Assembly: GCA_020442165.1 (NCBI GenBank)
Contig: JAGRKV010000053.1
Coordinates: 1-37,572 of the forward strand
Source: Hyphomicrobiaceae bacterium
Lineage (GTDB): Bacteria > Pseudomonadota > Alphaproteobacteria > Rhizobiales > Hyphomicrobiaceae
Direction: 5' to 3'
DNA: 37,572 bases
Both the position numbers and the translations under genes were made by a program. The notes below the pieces were generated by a model, which was given only the letters and a program-made list of their open reading frames with translations, had not been told where the DNA came from and did not search any database. Shown in pieces: positions 26,851 to 34,580 of this stretch (position 1 is the stretch's first letter; each line of letters opens with the position of its first letter).

Positions 26851-27408
26851 ATGCGACGGAGGATCGGCTACGCGCGCGTCAGCACGGAAGACCAGAACCT
26901 CGCGATCCAGAAGCGAGCGCTGGAGAAGGACGGCTGTGCCATCGTATTCGAGGAAAAACGGACGGGGACCAAACGAGACGATCGCAAGCAGCTCGAATTA
27001 GCTCTTAAGGTACTCTCGCCGGGCGACACGCTGGTGGTGACGCGTTTGGACCGCCTCGGCCGTTCACTCCGCGACCTGGCCAACATCGTGCACGAGATCG
27101 AGGCTTCGGGCGCGAACCTGCGTGTCATCGAACAGAGCGTCGATACCGGCACTTCGGCCGGTCGCGCCTTCTTTGGAATGCTGGCTGTGTTCGCGCAATT
27201 CGAAACCGATGTGCGTCGGGAGCGTCAGGCTGAGGGCATCGCACAGGCCAAGAAGGCCGGCGTCTACACTGGCGGCAAGCCACGGATCGACAGAAATCGA
27301 GTGAGGAACTTAATCGCAGAAGGCCATGGACCAGCTGACGTAGCGCGCAAACTCAAAGTCTCAAGGATGTCTGTCTATCGCATCATGAACGATGCGCCGG
27401 AGCGATAA
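26851..27408 (+). CDS. Serine recombinase (resolvase/DNA invertase family)
   Basis: The 185-residue protein has the small serine recombinase layout. The catalytic domain opens with G-Y-A-R-V-S11-T-E-D-Q and includes T-R-L-D-R-L-G-R-S with the catalytic arginines and F-F-G-M-L-A-V-F-A-Q-F-E. The C-terminal helix-turn-helix is G-P-A-D-V-A-R-K-L-K-V-S-R-M-S-V-Y-R-I. GAGAGGA precedes the ATG. It should carry out site-specific recombination through a serine-DNA link, as in Tn3 resolvases or Hin/Gin invertases. The 15-bp inverted repeat just upstream is the likely site. No Tn3 transposase is present here. Confidence 0.9.
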   Translation: MRRRIGYARVSTEDQNLAIQKRALEKDGCAIVFEEKRTGTKRDDRKQLELALKVLSPGDTLVVTRLDRLGRSLRDLANIVHEIEASGANLRVIEQSVDTGTSAGRAFFGMLAVFAQFETDVRRERQAEGIAQAKKAGVYTGGKPRIDRNRVRNLIAEGHGPADVARKLKVSRMSVYRIMNDAPER

Positions 27409-27418
27409 CGAGGATAAT

Positions 27419-28030
27419 TTAGCGTCTCAGAGGATCGGTTCTTCTCAGCCATTCCCACGTGCGTTCAGCCCAGATTTGCCCCAGTTGCTCGTCCGCGCGC
27501 TCCAGCGCGAAGTATGTCTTCCAATGCATGCCTTTCGGTTTTGGCGGGAACGGCTCGTCCAACGATCCCTCGTATCCAAGCCGCTTGCGCAGCGCATGAC
27601 GCCTGTCCGCCGCACGACCAATCGCGTTCTCATATTGGCTTTCGTACTTCAGGTTGTGGCAGCGTCGGCAGCGGAAGTGCGTCTCGCCATAGAGAATGCG
27701 ACAGCGTCGGCGGCAGGAGAGACAGACGAACCACTTTCTGCGGCCGCCAAAGTTGGTCGCGGTCTCGACCACGGGAACATCCTCCTGGACGCCCTGCCAT
27801 TCCCCGCCCCTTTCCCGGGTGCGATAGATCATGCGAGCAAAGTCGGGATGGGAGTCGATCCTGATTGAGCCAGTTTCTTTGCCTCGGCTTGACCATGTCA
27901 CCGTTGACCACCGCCCGACTTTCAGGAGCCCTTCCCTCACCAGCCATGCAATGTCTACAGCGTGATACTCGTGGCACTTGCTAACATGCCACCCATAGCT
28001 CGGTGATCGCCCCGATCCGCGCCCGCCCAA
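27419..28030 (-). CDS. Hypothetical zinc-ribbon protein
   Basis: The 203-residue protein starts at a TTG (28030) with a good GGAGGGG site upstream. The middle holds two paired cysteine groups, C-L-S-C near 104 and C-R-R-C about 18 residues on, forming a zinc-ribbon-like motif. The N-terminus G-G-R-G-S-G-R and the W-R-S/W-S-S-R segments are common in small rhizobial proteins seen near mobile elements. The C-terminus is basic and aromatic. No enzymatic motif is evident; a DNA- or RNA-binding role is possible. Its 3' end converges on the recombinase with a ten-base gap. Confidence 0.65.
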   Translation of the reverse strand: MGGRGSGRSPSYGWHVSKCHEYHAVDIAWLVREGLLKVGRWSTVTWSSRGKETGSIRIDSHPDFARMIYRTRERGGEWQGVQEDVPVVETATNFGGRRKWFVCLSCRRRCRILYGETHFRCRRCHNLKYESQYENAIGRAADRRHALRKRLGYEGSLDEPFPPKPKGMHWKTYFALERADEQLGQIWAERTWEWLRRTDPLRR

Positions 28031-28130
28031 CTTCTTGCCCCTCCGATTTTCCCGAAATCAATTGGCAACTTGTGCCGATAGGCGCAATGCAACTGTGTTT
28101 TCCGAACCCTTCTTGCCAAACAAACCCAAG

Positions 28131-28970
28131 CTATTGCACTTCGATAACCAGGCTCTCGGAAGCGATCGCTTCTTGGCTGGCTTCGATCGTGTTCAGCCGC
28201 CATTCCTGCGCTTCGCGGAATGCTCGCAGAGCCTTGTAGAGTTGGCTGTCCAACGTCGTCTGGTACCGTGCCATGACTTCCAACTGGTCCATCGGCAGAG
28301 TGAGACCGCGTTCACGGAGCTGTTCGGCCAGCCGCAAAAGCTGCGGTCTTTTCTTCGCCCTGCTGATCTCGCGATGGCACCATAACGACAACTCCGTTAG
28401 ATACTCACTCAGCCCATCTTCCGGCGTTCCGAGGTAGGCCTCTGGTGTCACCTGTTCTTGCTCAGCATCTCGCTGGATCTGAGCCCAGACCAGCGGCGCG
28501 GACTCTTCGATTTTCTTCAGGCTGCGTTCCGCCAGCGACAAGGTCTCCGCCACAACGGCAAGGCACCACTGAGCCTGCCCGTCGTCGTAGGGCTCCAGGC
28601 TGTCTTCCGTCATGCTGTCACGTTCGCCGTAGTCGTGTAGGCGCCGAAGTCTTTCGACGATTCCTGACTGCCGTCGCTCGATGGCGATAGCTGCGGCTTC
28701 AGCACGTTCGAGCCGACCTTGACGCCAGATTGCCATGACGATGCGCTCAGTCAGCGCCAGTTCGACAGCGCCAACCGGCCTCAATGAATCGAACAGGTCG
28801 GATTGCAGCTGCGCGATTTCGGTCGGATCTTCGCCATCAAGCAGAAATCTTTGGCTACGCAAGCCGTGACGAGTTGCATTTCGGCTTACAGCTTCTTTGC
28901 CGGCCTTTGATTTCGGGCCAGTGCTCTTTGACGCATTCACACGACTGGCGAGCGTGCGCCGAGCGCTCAT
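28131..28970 (-). CDS. Hypothetical protein of mobile-DNA type (N-A-S-K-S-T-G-P-K-S motif)
   Basis: The protein is 279 residues from ATG 28970, which has GGAG nine bases upstream; an ATG at 28982 would add four. The N-terminus has the phrase N-A-x-K-S-T-G-P-K-S-K-A-G-K-x-x-x-S-R-N-A-x-x-H-G-L, known from a large family of uncharacterised proteins often found in rhizobial and planctomycete accessory DNA. The rest is long alpha-helix with a coiled-coil tendency (A-E-A-A-A-I-A-I-E-R-R). The function is unknown. It is likely in one transcription unit with the zinc-ribbon gene 100 bases downstream. Confidence 0.65.
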   Translation of the reverse strand: MSARRTLASRVNASKSTGPKSKAGKEAVSRNATRHGLRSQRFLLDGEDPTEIAQLQSDLFDSLRPVGAVELALTERIVMAIWRQGRLERAEAAAIAIERRQSGIVERLRRLHDYGERDSMTEDSLEPYDDGQAQWCLAVVAETLSLAERSLKKIEESAPLVWAQIQRDAEQEQVTPEAYLGTPEDGLSEYLTELSLWCHREISRAKKRPQLLRLAEQLRERGLTLPMDQLEVMARYQTTLDSQLYKALRAFREAQEWRLNTIEASQEAIASESLVIEVQ

Positions 28971-29377
28971 GAAGGTCTCCATCGATTGTGCCAGTCACAC
29001 GGAGAATAATAGCCGATTGAGGCTCAGCAATCAGCTGTGCGGAGATGAGCAGGTAGTGTTTGAGATTAGCCGCCGCACTGAACCGACGCCATCTGCCAGA
29101 TCGCCAACAGGCAGTTGCGCAATTCAACCCGAATTCAGCTAGCTTCTTTGAGCATTGGCAAACTCCCGAAATTTCCAGCGGATTGCTGCTGTAAGGGCAG
29201 AAAAATCCCAATTGCAGACATTGGCGCTTCGTGGATGAGGGTGAGGGTTCACTCAGACAGCAGTGACCCCTGTTGGGTAAGAAGCGGAAATTGCTGTGCC
29301 ATTGAAGCGTCGGACTATTGACAACGCTCAAGTAGGGTTGCCTCATTGCGTAGCCAATCCGTAGAGGGCGGCTGTAC
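28971..29377. other. Intergenic region upstream of eutB
   Basis: About 400 bases without a supported gene. It carries the promoters of the minus-strand hypothetical and of eutB. I looked for a cobalamin riboswitch (B12 box), because the enzyme needs adenosylcobalamin, and saw none. Confidence 0.45.
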
Positions 29378-30775
29378 GTGGCTTACTCAAAATGCGTTGG
29401 AACTGCGAGATATTCGTTTCCAACCCTGAAATCGCTTCTTGCAAAGGCTTCGCCGCCACGCGCCGGCGACCGGCTGGCCGGCATAGCGGCGGTAACCGCG
29501 GAGGAAAACATTGCTGCAAAATTGGCGCTTGCCGACGTCCCGCTTTCTGAGATTCTCGCACAGCCGCTGATCCCCTATGAGGACGACGAAGTCACGCGCC
29601 TCATCCTCGACACACATGACGTGCGAGCATTTGCTCCGATCTCCAGCATGACGGTCGGTGAGTTCCGTGAATTTCTTCTGTCACACGATACGAATGCGAT
29701 GGTGCTCGCCAGGCTGGCGCCAGCGGTCACACCCGAGATGGCGGCGGCCGTCTGCAAGCTCATGCGCAATCAGGACCTCATTCTGGCGGCCCACAAGTGC
29801 CAAGTAACGACGGCATTCCGGAATACGATCGGCCTGCCGGGAACGATGGCCGTGCGCCTACAGCCGAACCACCCCACGGACGAAGTAGCTGGGATCGTCG
29901 CATCGATTGCTGACGGCCTCATGTACGGCTGCGGCGACGCAGTCATCGGCATCAACCCCGCGACAGATCAACCAGCCCGCATCGAGGAGCTGTTGCGCCT
30001 GCTCGACGACTTTATTCAGCGCTATGCGATCCCAACGCAGGGTTGCGTCTTATGCCACGTCTCGACGACGCTGGATCTGATGGCTGCTGGTATGCCAGTT
30101 GATCTTGTCTTCCAGTCGATCGGAGGTACAGAAGCGACCAACCGCTCCTTCGGCATAACGCTCGCGATGTTGAGAGAGGCCAGTGATGCGGCGCACAGTC
30201 TCAAACGCGGCACAGTTGGCCGAAACGCGATGTATTTCGAAACGGGCCAGGGCTCAGCGCTTTCAGCGGATGCCCATCATGGCATCGACCAGCAGACATG
30301 CGAAGCACGCGCCTACGCAGTTGCGCGGCCATTCGATCCCCTACTCGTCAACTCCGTCGTCGGGTTCATCGGACCCGAGTATCTCTACAACGGCAAGGAG
30401 ATCTTGCGGGCGGCGCTGGAAGATCATTTCTGCGGCAAACTCATGGGGCTGCCGATGGGTGTTGATGTTTGCTACACCAACCATGCAGAGGCGGATCAGG
30501 ACGACATGGATGTCGTACTCGCCGCGCTTGCGGCAGCCGGAGTCACCTACATTATGGGAGTCCCGGGGGCCGACGACGTCATGCTAGGCTACCAGTCGAC
30601 CTCTTTCCACGATGCCTTGTTTGTCCGCGAGGCCTTCGGACTTAGGCGCGCACCGGAGTTCGAGAAATGGCTCGCTAGCATGGGGATCACCGATCCTTCC
30701 GGCCGTCTCTTGACACCCGCAGCCGGGCACCGTCTCATCGAAGACGCCACGTCAGCGGCGGGGCCAACGCAATGA
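29378..30775 (+). CDS. eutB: Ethanolamine ammonia-lyase large subunit
   Basis: The 465-residue protein matches EutB over its full length. Landmarks are A-Y-E-D-D-type start (Y-E-D-D-E-V-T-R-L-I), I-P-T-Q-G-C-V-L, F-Q-S-I-G-G-T-E, the active-site segment F-E-T-G-Q-G-S-A-L-S, V-V-G-F-I-G-P-E-Y-L-Y-N, C-Y-T-N-H-A-E-A-D-Q and E-F-E-K-W-L-A-S-M-G-I. With EutC and adenosylcobalamin it cleaves ethanolamine to acetaldehyde and ammonia in the cytoplasm. The start is GTG 29378, with GAGGGCGG about ten bases upstream. The stop overlaps the eutC start by four bases (ATGA). No eutA reactivase, permease or microcompartment genes are in view. Confidence 0.95.
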   Translation: MAYSKCVGTARYSFPTLKSLLAKASPPRAGDRLAGIAAVTAEENIAAKLALADVPLSEILAQPLIPYEDDEVTRLILDTHDVRAFAPISSMTVGEFREFLLSHDTNAMVLARLAPAVTPEMAAAVCKLMRNQDLILAAHKCQVTTAFRNTIGLPGTMAVRLQPNHPTDEVAGIVASIADGLMYGCGDAVIGINPATDQPARIEELLRLLDDFIQRYAIPTQGCVLCHVSTTLDLMAAGMPVDLVFQSIGGTEATNRSFGITLAMLREASDAAHSLKRGTVGRNAMYFETGQGSALSADAHHGIDQQTCEARAYAVARPFDPLLVNSVVGFIGPEYLYNGKEILRAALEDHFCGKLMGLPMGVDVCYTNHAEADQDDMDVVLAALAAAGVTYIMGVPGADDVMLGYQSTSFHDALFVREAFGLRRAPEFEKWLASMGITDPSGRLLTPAAGHRLIEDATSAAGPTQ

Positions 30776-31542
30776 CCGGAACACCACGAGACCCCTGGGC
30801 ACAGCTCGGTAGGTGGACACCGGCTCGAATTGCTCTCGGTCGTGTGGGTGCGTCACTGCCGACATGTGAAGTGCTATCGTTCGCTTTGGCGCATGCCCGA
30901 GCGCGGGATGCAGTGCAGGCGCGTCTCGATCGGGAAGCTCTGGCGGGCCGTCTTGAAGTGCTAGGGCTTGCGAGTGTGGAAGCAAACAGCATGGCATCAG
31001 ATCGCGTTACGTATCTTCGCCGTCCCGACCTCGGACGGCGGCTTGACGACGCTTCCCGGGACCGCCTGGATGCATATCGAGACGAAGACTGCGATCTGGT
31101 TGTTTTGATCGGAGACGGACTTTCGGCAACGGCCGTTGCCGGAAATGCTGACTCGCTGATGAGCGCTCTGCTGCCTTACCTGAGCAAGGCAGAATTAAAA
31201 CTCGGCCCCGTTGTGATCGCGCAAAACGCCAGGGTTGCGCTCGGTGACGACGTGGGAGCCTTGATCGGCGCCCGTCTCATTGCAGTTCTGATCGGAGAGC
31301 GGCCTGGACTTTCAGCGGCCGACAGCATGAGCGTCTATCTCACGTATGCACCCCGCCCTGGACGGACCGATGCCGAACGAAATTGCATCTCGAACATTCG
31401 GGCGAACGGTCTGACGCCCGAGGCGGCTGCGTCCAACCTCGCCTGGCTCATATCGGCGGCAATTGAAATGAAACTGACGGGAGTGAATTTGAAGGATCGC
31501 AGTGTCGCAGGACGATCGAAGTCAGATCATCTGGTGGGCTAA
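30772..31542 (+). CDS. eutC: Ethanolamine ammonia-lyase small subunit
   Basis: The 256-residue protein has the EutC pattern: T-P-A-R-I-A-L-G-R-V-G-A-S-L-P near the start, F-A-L-A-H-A-R-A-R-D-A-V, then D-L-V-V-L-I-G-D-G-L-S-A and L-I-G-E-R-P-G-L-S-A-A-D-S-M-S-V-Y-L-T-Y, part of the cobalamin-binding fold. It forms the (EutB-EutC)6 enzyme with EutB. It overlaps eutB by four bases, so translation is coupled. The two genes have no partners around them, so regulation and cofactor supply must come from elsewhere. Confidence 0.95.
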   Translation: MTGTPRDPWAQLGRWTPARIALGRVGASLPTCEVLSFALAHARARDAVQARLDREALAGRLEVLGLASVEANSMASDRVTYLRRPDLGRRLDDASRDRLDAYRDEDCDLVVLIGDGLSATAVAGNADSLMSALLPYLSKAELKLGPVVIAQNARVALGDDVGALIGARLIAVLIGERPGLSAADSMSVYLTYAPRPGRTDAERNCISNIRANGLTPEAAASNLAWLISAAIEMKLTGVNLKDRSVAGRSKSDHLVG

Positions 31543-31605
31543 CGCCAAGAAACGAGGACTGACACGCGTTTGCCAAGCCGATCAATTGAGGAGGCTTCAT
31601 CGATT

Positions 31606-31725
31606 ATCCCAATAGCGGTCATCGGCCGGCTGCTTCTCAGACTGACAGATGTCTTGGCCCAGTAGGTCTGCTCTTGGGTTTGGAAAGGACAAGCTTGAAG
31701 GGCAACCGACGCATGCTCGTGATCC
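31606..31725 (+). repeat. Dispersed repeat, copy A
   Basis: A 120-base unit beginning ATCCCAATAGCGGTCATCGG and ending near GCTCGTGATCC. Copy B follows 149 bases on (start to start) and copy C is inverted at 8827-8944. The shared landmarks are AGATGTC, GTCTGCTCTT-GGGTT, GGACAAG and the CGT/CGC-GCTCGTGA end. Non-coding as far as seen. Confidence 0.75.
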
Positions 31726-31754
31726 ATAGCCCCCGTTGCCGCATCGGCAGCGAG

Positions 31755-31874
31755 ATCCCAAAAGCGGTCGTAGGCTGGCCGCTAGTCGGAGCGATAGATG
31801 TCATTGCATATGAGGTCTGCTCTTTGGGTTGGACCGGACAAGATTCAAGGCCAGTCAACGCGTGCTCGTGACCC
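31755..31874 (+). repeat. Dispersed repeat, copy B
   Basis: A second 120-base unit in the same orientation as copy A and imperfect relative to it (roughly three quarters identical by eye). The two form a diverged tandem pair, 30 bases apart. Confidence 0.72.
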
Positions 31875-32500
31875 AAAACGGCCTTGAGCAATTGCAAAAC
31901 ACACGGCATGCGAGCGAACATTCTGCAGAGTACAGTCATAATCGCATCCCCGAAGCCGCTTGCCCCTAAACCGCAGTGCACCATACAGCCGACATCGACT
32001 GCGCGATGTTACGGCGCCACGGGCAAAGGCGAGCATCACAAGATGAAATTTCGCAATCTGGCCGTTCTTTAGGCCGTGACAACAGATTCGACGGTATACG
32101 AAGGGCATGCACGTGCGCCCCAATGCGGACGATCGCAACCCCAAAAGGCGCCACTACAATCTGTCTGGCGTTTTTATTCTGCAGATTGTTCCTGGTAAGC
32201 TAGGCGTGCTGCCGGATTATTACCGGGACACCAGATTGGTCTCGGTCGTCGGTTGCGCAGCGGCCAACAGAGCCACGGCCATTTAATAACGCTGCCACGC
32301 CTTAGCCTCCAAACGGGACTCCGCACTCCGCTCGGTGGCCGCAGATTCATTTCTCACAACTGTTGTCAGAGTTCATGGAAAGGATACCCAAGTCTGTCCG
32401 GCGCTTGAATGGTGCAAATGCACCAAATCTACCTACCCCCCATTGCATGCTTCGCATCACCCCTCAGAATCTTCAATAGACTTTGGGCACTTCAGGCCGA
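31875..32500. other. Non-coding stretch downstream of the repeats
   Basis: No gene is supported here. Near the right end it contains the dyad TGGTGCA-AA-TGCACCA (32410-32425) upstream of a sigma-54 promoter. Confidence 0.45.
32410..32425. promoter_or_regulatory. Dyad TGGTGCA-AA-TGCACCA: candidate activator site
   Basis: Seven-base perfect arms with a two-base spacer lie about 75 bases upstream of the -24 element at 32501. The distance fits an enhancer-like binding site for an NtrC-type activator. The same dyad was not found intact before the other two promoters. Confidence 0.4.
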
Positions 32501-32516
32501 TGGCACCGCCTTTGCT
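32501..32516 (+). promoter_or_regulatory. Sigma-54 (-24/-12) promoter of the DUF202 gene
   Basis: TGGCACCGCCTTTGCT matches the TGGCAC-N5-TTGCT consensus with the diagnostic GG-N10-GC spacing. Transcription should start near 32527, about 30 bases before the DUF202 start. Confidence 0.7.
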
Positions 32517-32558
32517 CATTCAAGTCAGCGCTGCAACGACCAGCCGATGGGGGCGACT

Positions 32559-32935
32559 ATGATCAAGCACTACACGGACCACGCCGCTAACGAACGGACC
32601 TTTCTCGCCTGGATCAGAACCGGCATCACAATCACTGTGTTTGGTTTCGTGATCGAGAAGTTCGAACTCTTCGTCCGAGGCCTACCACCTCCTGCGGTAA
32701 GCGCGGCTCTGATACGCGCCTTTCCAAAAGGCCAGTTCGAACTGGTGAGCCTCTTGTTCATCGTAACCGGGATCGGCGTGTTCTTCTGTCTGCATGGCAC
32801 TTTGTCAAAACTCGCCGCGCCATCGAAAGCGATGCCGCCATCACTTATCGCGATCTCCTGCCAACCTTCGTGCTCATCGGTCTGCTGACGGTCACAGGTC
32901 TCATCCTGCTCCTGGCCCTGTTCCGCCTTGTCTGA
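32559..32935 (+). pseudogene. DUF202 (YidH-like) membrane protein, frameshifted
   Basis: From ATG 32559 (GGGGG just upstream; ATG 32547 is in the same frame) the product opens with [16 protein letters not shown], the signature of the DUF202 family of small inner-membrane proteins, and two membrane helices. The frame then leaves sense after F-F-C-L-H-G and stops at 32888. In another frame, from about 32795, the expected end continues: [11 protein letters not shown] and then a third helix ([14 protein letters not shown]), stopping at 32935. A one-base loss near 32780-32795 explains this. It may be a true inactivation or a sequencing error. Confidence 0.75.
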
Positions 32936-33027
32936 TCCCGGGCCTTGGTGGTTTATTTCAACCAATCACAACAGAAGCACACAGGAGCCGAAGACCTAAC
33001 AAACTGATTCTTTTTAATAAAAATCAG

Positions 33028-33043
33028 CGGCATGGTGGTTGCT
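33028..33043 (+). promoter_or_regulatory. Sigma-54 (-24/-12) promoter of the kinase/regulator operon
   Basis: CGGCATGGTGGTTGCT has GG-N10-GC spacing and the TTGCT -12 element. The predicted start near 33055 is about 50 bases before the kinase ATG, so the operon may activate itself. An AT-rich TTTTTAATAAAAAT tract just upstream could aid bending. Confidence 0.6.
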
Positions 33044-33107
33044 CTGTATCATCCATGTCTGCTGCACGACGCGATTGAAAGCGATACGGGTCCGTTTGCC
33101 GGGAAAA

Positions 33108-34580
33108 ATGGAACACATGCGAACGATCAGTCCCGCACTCACCAGGCCGATCATGATCGTCGGCGGCATCGTCGGTACGGCGCTGATCTTCGCACTCCTA
33201 GTGCTTGTATTCACGTCCTGGAAATCACTCCGGCTCGTCGATCCGGTGCGCAACCATGTCCACCATCTTGGGCAGATCTACGAGACAGCCCATCAGGCAC
33301 AAGAACTCCTCTTTCGCCACATATCCAACCGGCCGCCGCCGACCGAAGCCGAAGTTGAGAGCATTCGCGCCAAACTGGCCGAACTTGTCGAACGAGACCA
33401 CAATCTCGATCCAGGAACAGGACCGCGCCTCGCAAATGCCCGCAATGCACTTGGCGCATTCAGTTCGAACCCAGGCGCAGCGTTGGTGGCAGCGCTTTCC
33501 GAAATCCGAGAGATCCTGAAGAACGAATCCGCGGCCGAGGCGATCTTAATAGATCAGATGCACGAAAACGCTCAATGGGAGCAACGGATCGCGCTTGCCA
33601 CGCTCATCGGGTTGCCGTTGCTCGCCGGACTGACGTTCCTCTTTCTCCGCGGCAGGATCCTGAGCTCTCTCAACCGGCTTTCGGAATTGCTGGAACGTCT
33701 GGGCAAGCGCGACTACGCACCCGCCCCGATCACGGCTTCCGATGGGGATCTCCAGCCGGTCCTGGAAAGCTACAATGCCTTGGTCAACCGTCTTGCGGAT
33801 GCAGAGGCAGAAAATAAGCGTCGACGTAACGAACTCGAAGCTCAGGTGCGCGCCGCCACGCGTACCGTACTGCAACAGGGACGAGAGCTAGCGGAGGCAG
33901 ACCGGCTGGCGTCTGTAGGCGAAACTTCCGCCCGCATCGCTCATGAATTGCGGAACCCGTTGGCAGGTATCGAACTTGGCTTGTGCAATCTCCGTACCGA
34001 TTTCGAAGAGACGGGAGCGCCGCTCGACCAATCCCTTCACGACCGTCTTGATCTGATGATTGGCGAATTGCAGCGCATGTCTCGTCTTTTGACATCCTTG
34101 CTCGACCAGGGACGGCGCATCCCCGAGCCGACTGCGAAAATCAATCTTGCGGCCTGCGTTCAGGAGACGGCGACACTTGCCCGATATCAAACACCCGAAG
34201 CCATCTCGATCACAACTTCAATCGTCGGCGACCTCGACTGCGTGATGCCGCGCGACACCCTGAGGCAGGTTGTCTTTAATCTGGTGCTCAATGCTGTTCA
34301 GGCCATCGGCAAAGAGCCGGGAGCAGTCGAGATCACTGCCCACCGGGACCGCGAACGCATGATCATGCAGATCATCGACAATGGCCCAGGCTTCCCCAAT
34401 GAGATCCTCGAGCTTGGCCCCCGCACGTTTCTCACGCGACGGACAGGTGGGACCGGACTCGGACTGACAACCGTACGCCGGCTTGTCGCCGAGATGGGCG
34501 GCGAGATGTCACTATCCAATCGCGCCGAAGGCGGCGCCGTCGTTGTGCTCCACTTGCCATGCAGGATTGCGAATGCCTGA
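33108..34580 (+). CDS. Membrane-bound sensor histidine kinase of the NtrB type
   Basis: The 490-residue protein has two membrane helices (about 15-36 and 160-180) flanking a periplasmic helical sensor of about 120 residues, then a HAMP-like and coiled-coil linker. The dimerisation domain carries the H-box I-A-H279-E-L-R-N-P-L-A-G. The ATPase has N-L-V-L-N-A-V-Q-A, D-N-G-P-G-F and T-G-G-T-G-L-G-L-T. It should autophosphorylate on H279 and pass the phosphate to the adjacent regulator. I choose ATG 33108 over upstream frame starts because it directly precedes the first helix; ATG 33117 is close. It overlaps the regulator gene by eight bases. The sensed signal is unknown; by context it may be membrane stress or an efflux substrate. 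Confidence 0.88.
   Translation: MEHMRTISPALTRPIMIVGGIVGTALIFALLVLVFTSWKSLRLVDPVRNHVHHLGQIYETAHQAQELLFRHISNRPPPTEAEVESIRAKLAELVERDHNLDPGTGPRLANARNALGAFSSNPGAALVAALSEIREILKNESAAEAILIDQMHENAQWEQRIALATLIGLPLLAGLTFLFLRGRILSSLNRLSELLERLGKRDYAPAPITASDGDLQPVLESYNALVNRLADAEAENKRRRNELEAQVRAATRTVLQQGRELAEADRLASVGETSARIAHELRNPLAGIELGLCNLRTDFEETGAPLDQSLHDRLDLMIGELQRMSRLLTSLLDQGRRIPEPTAKINLAACVQETATLARYQTPEAISITTSIVGDLDCVMPRDTLRQVVFNLVLNAVQAIGKEPGAVEITAHRDRERMIMQIIDNGPGFPNEILELGPRTFLTRRTGGTGLGLTTVRRLVAEMGGEMSLSNRAEGGAVVVLHLPCRIANA

Noticed and set aside
28971..29377. Possible cobalamin riboswitch before eutB
   Set aside because: No B12 box or matching fold was seen by eye; a covariance search would be decisive.
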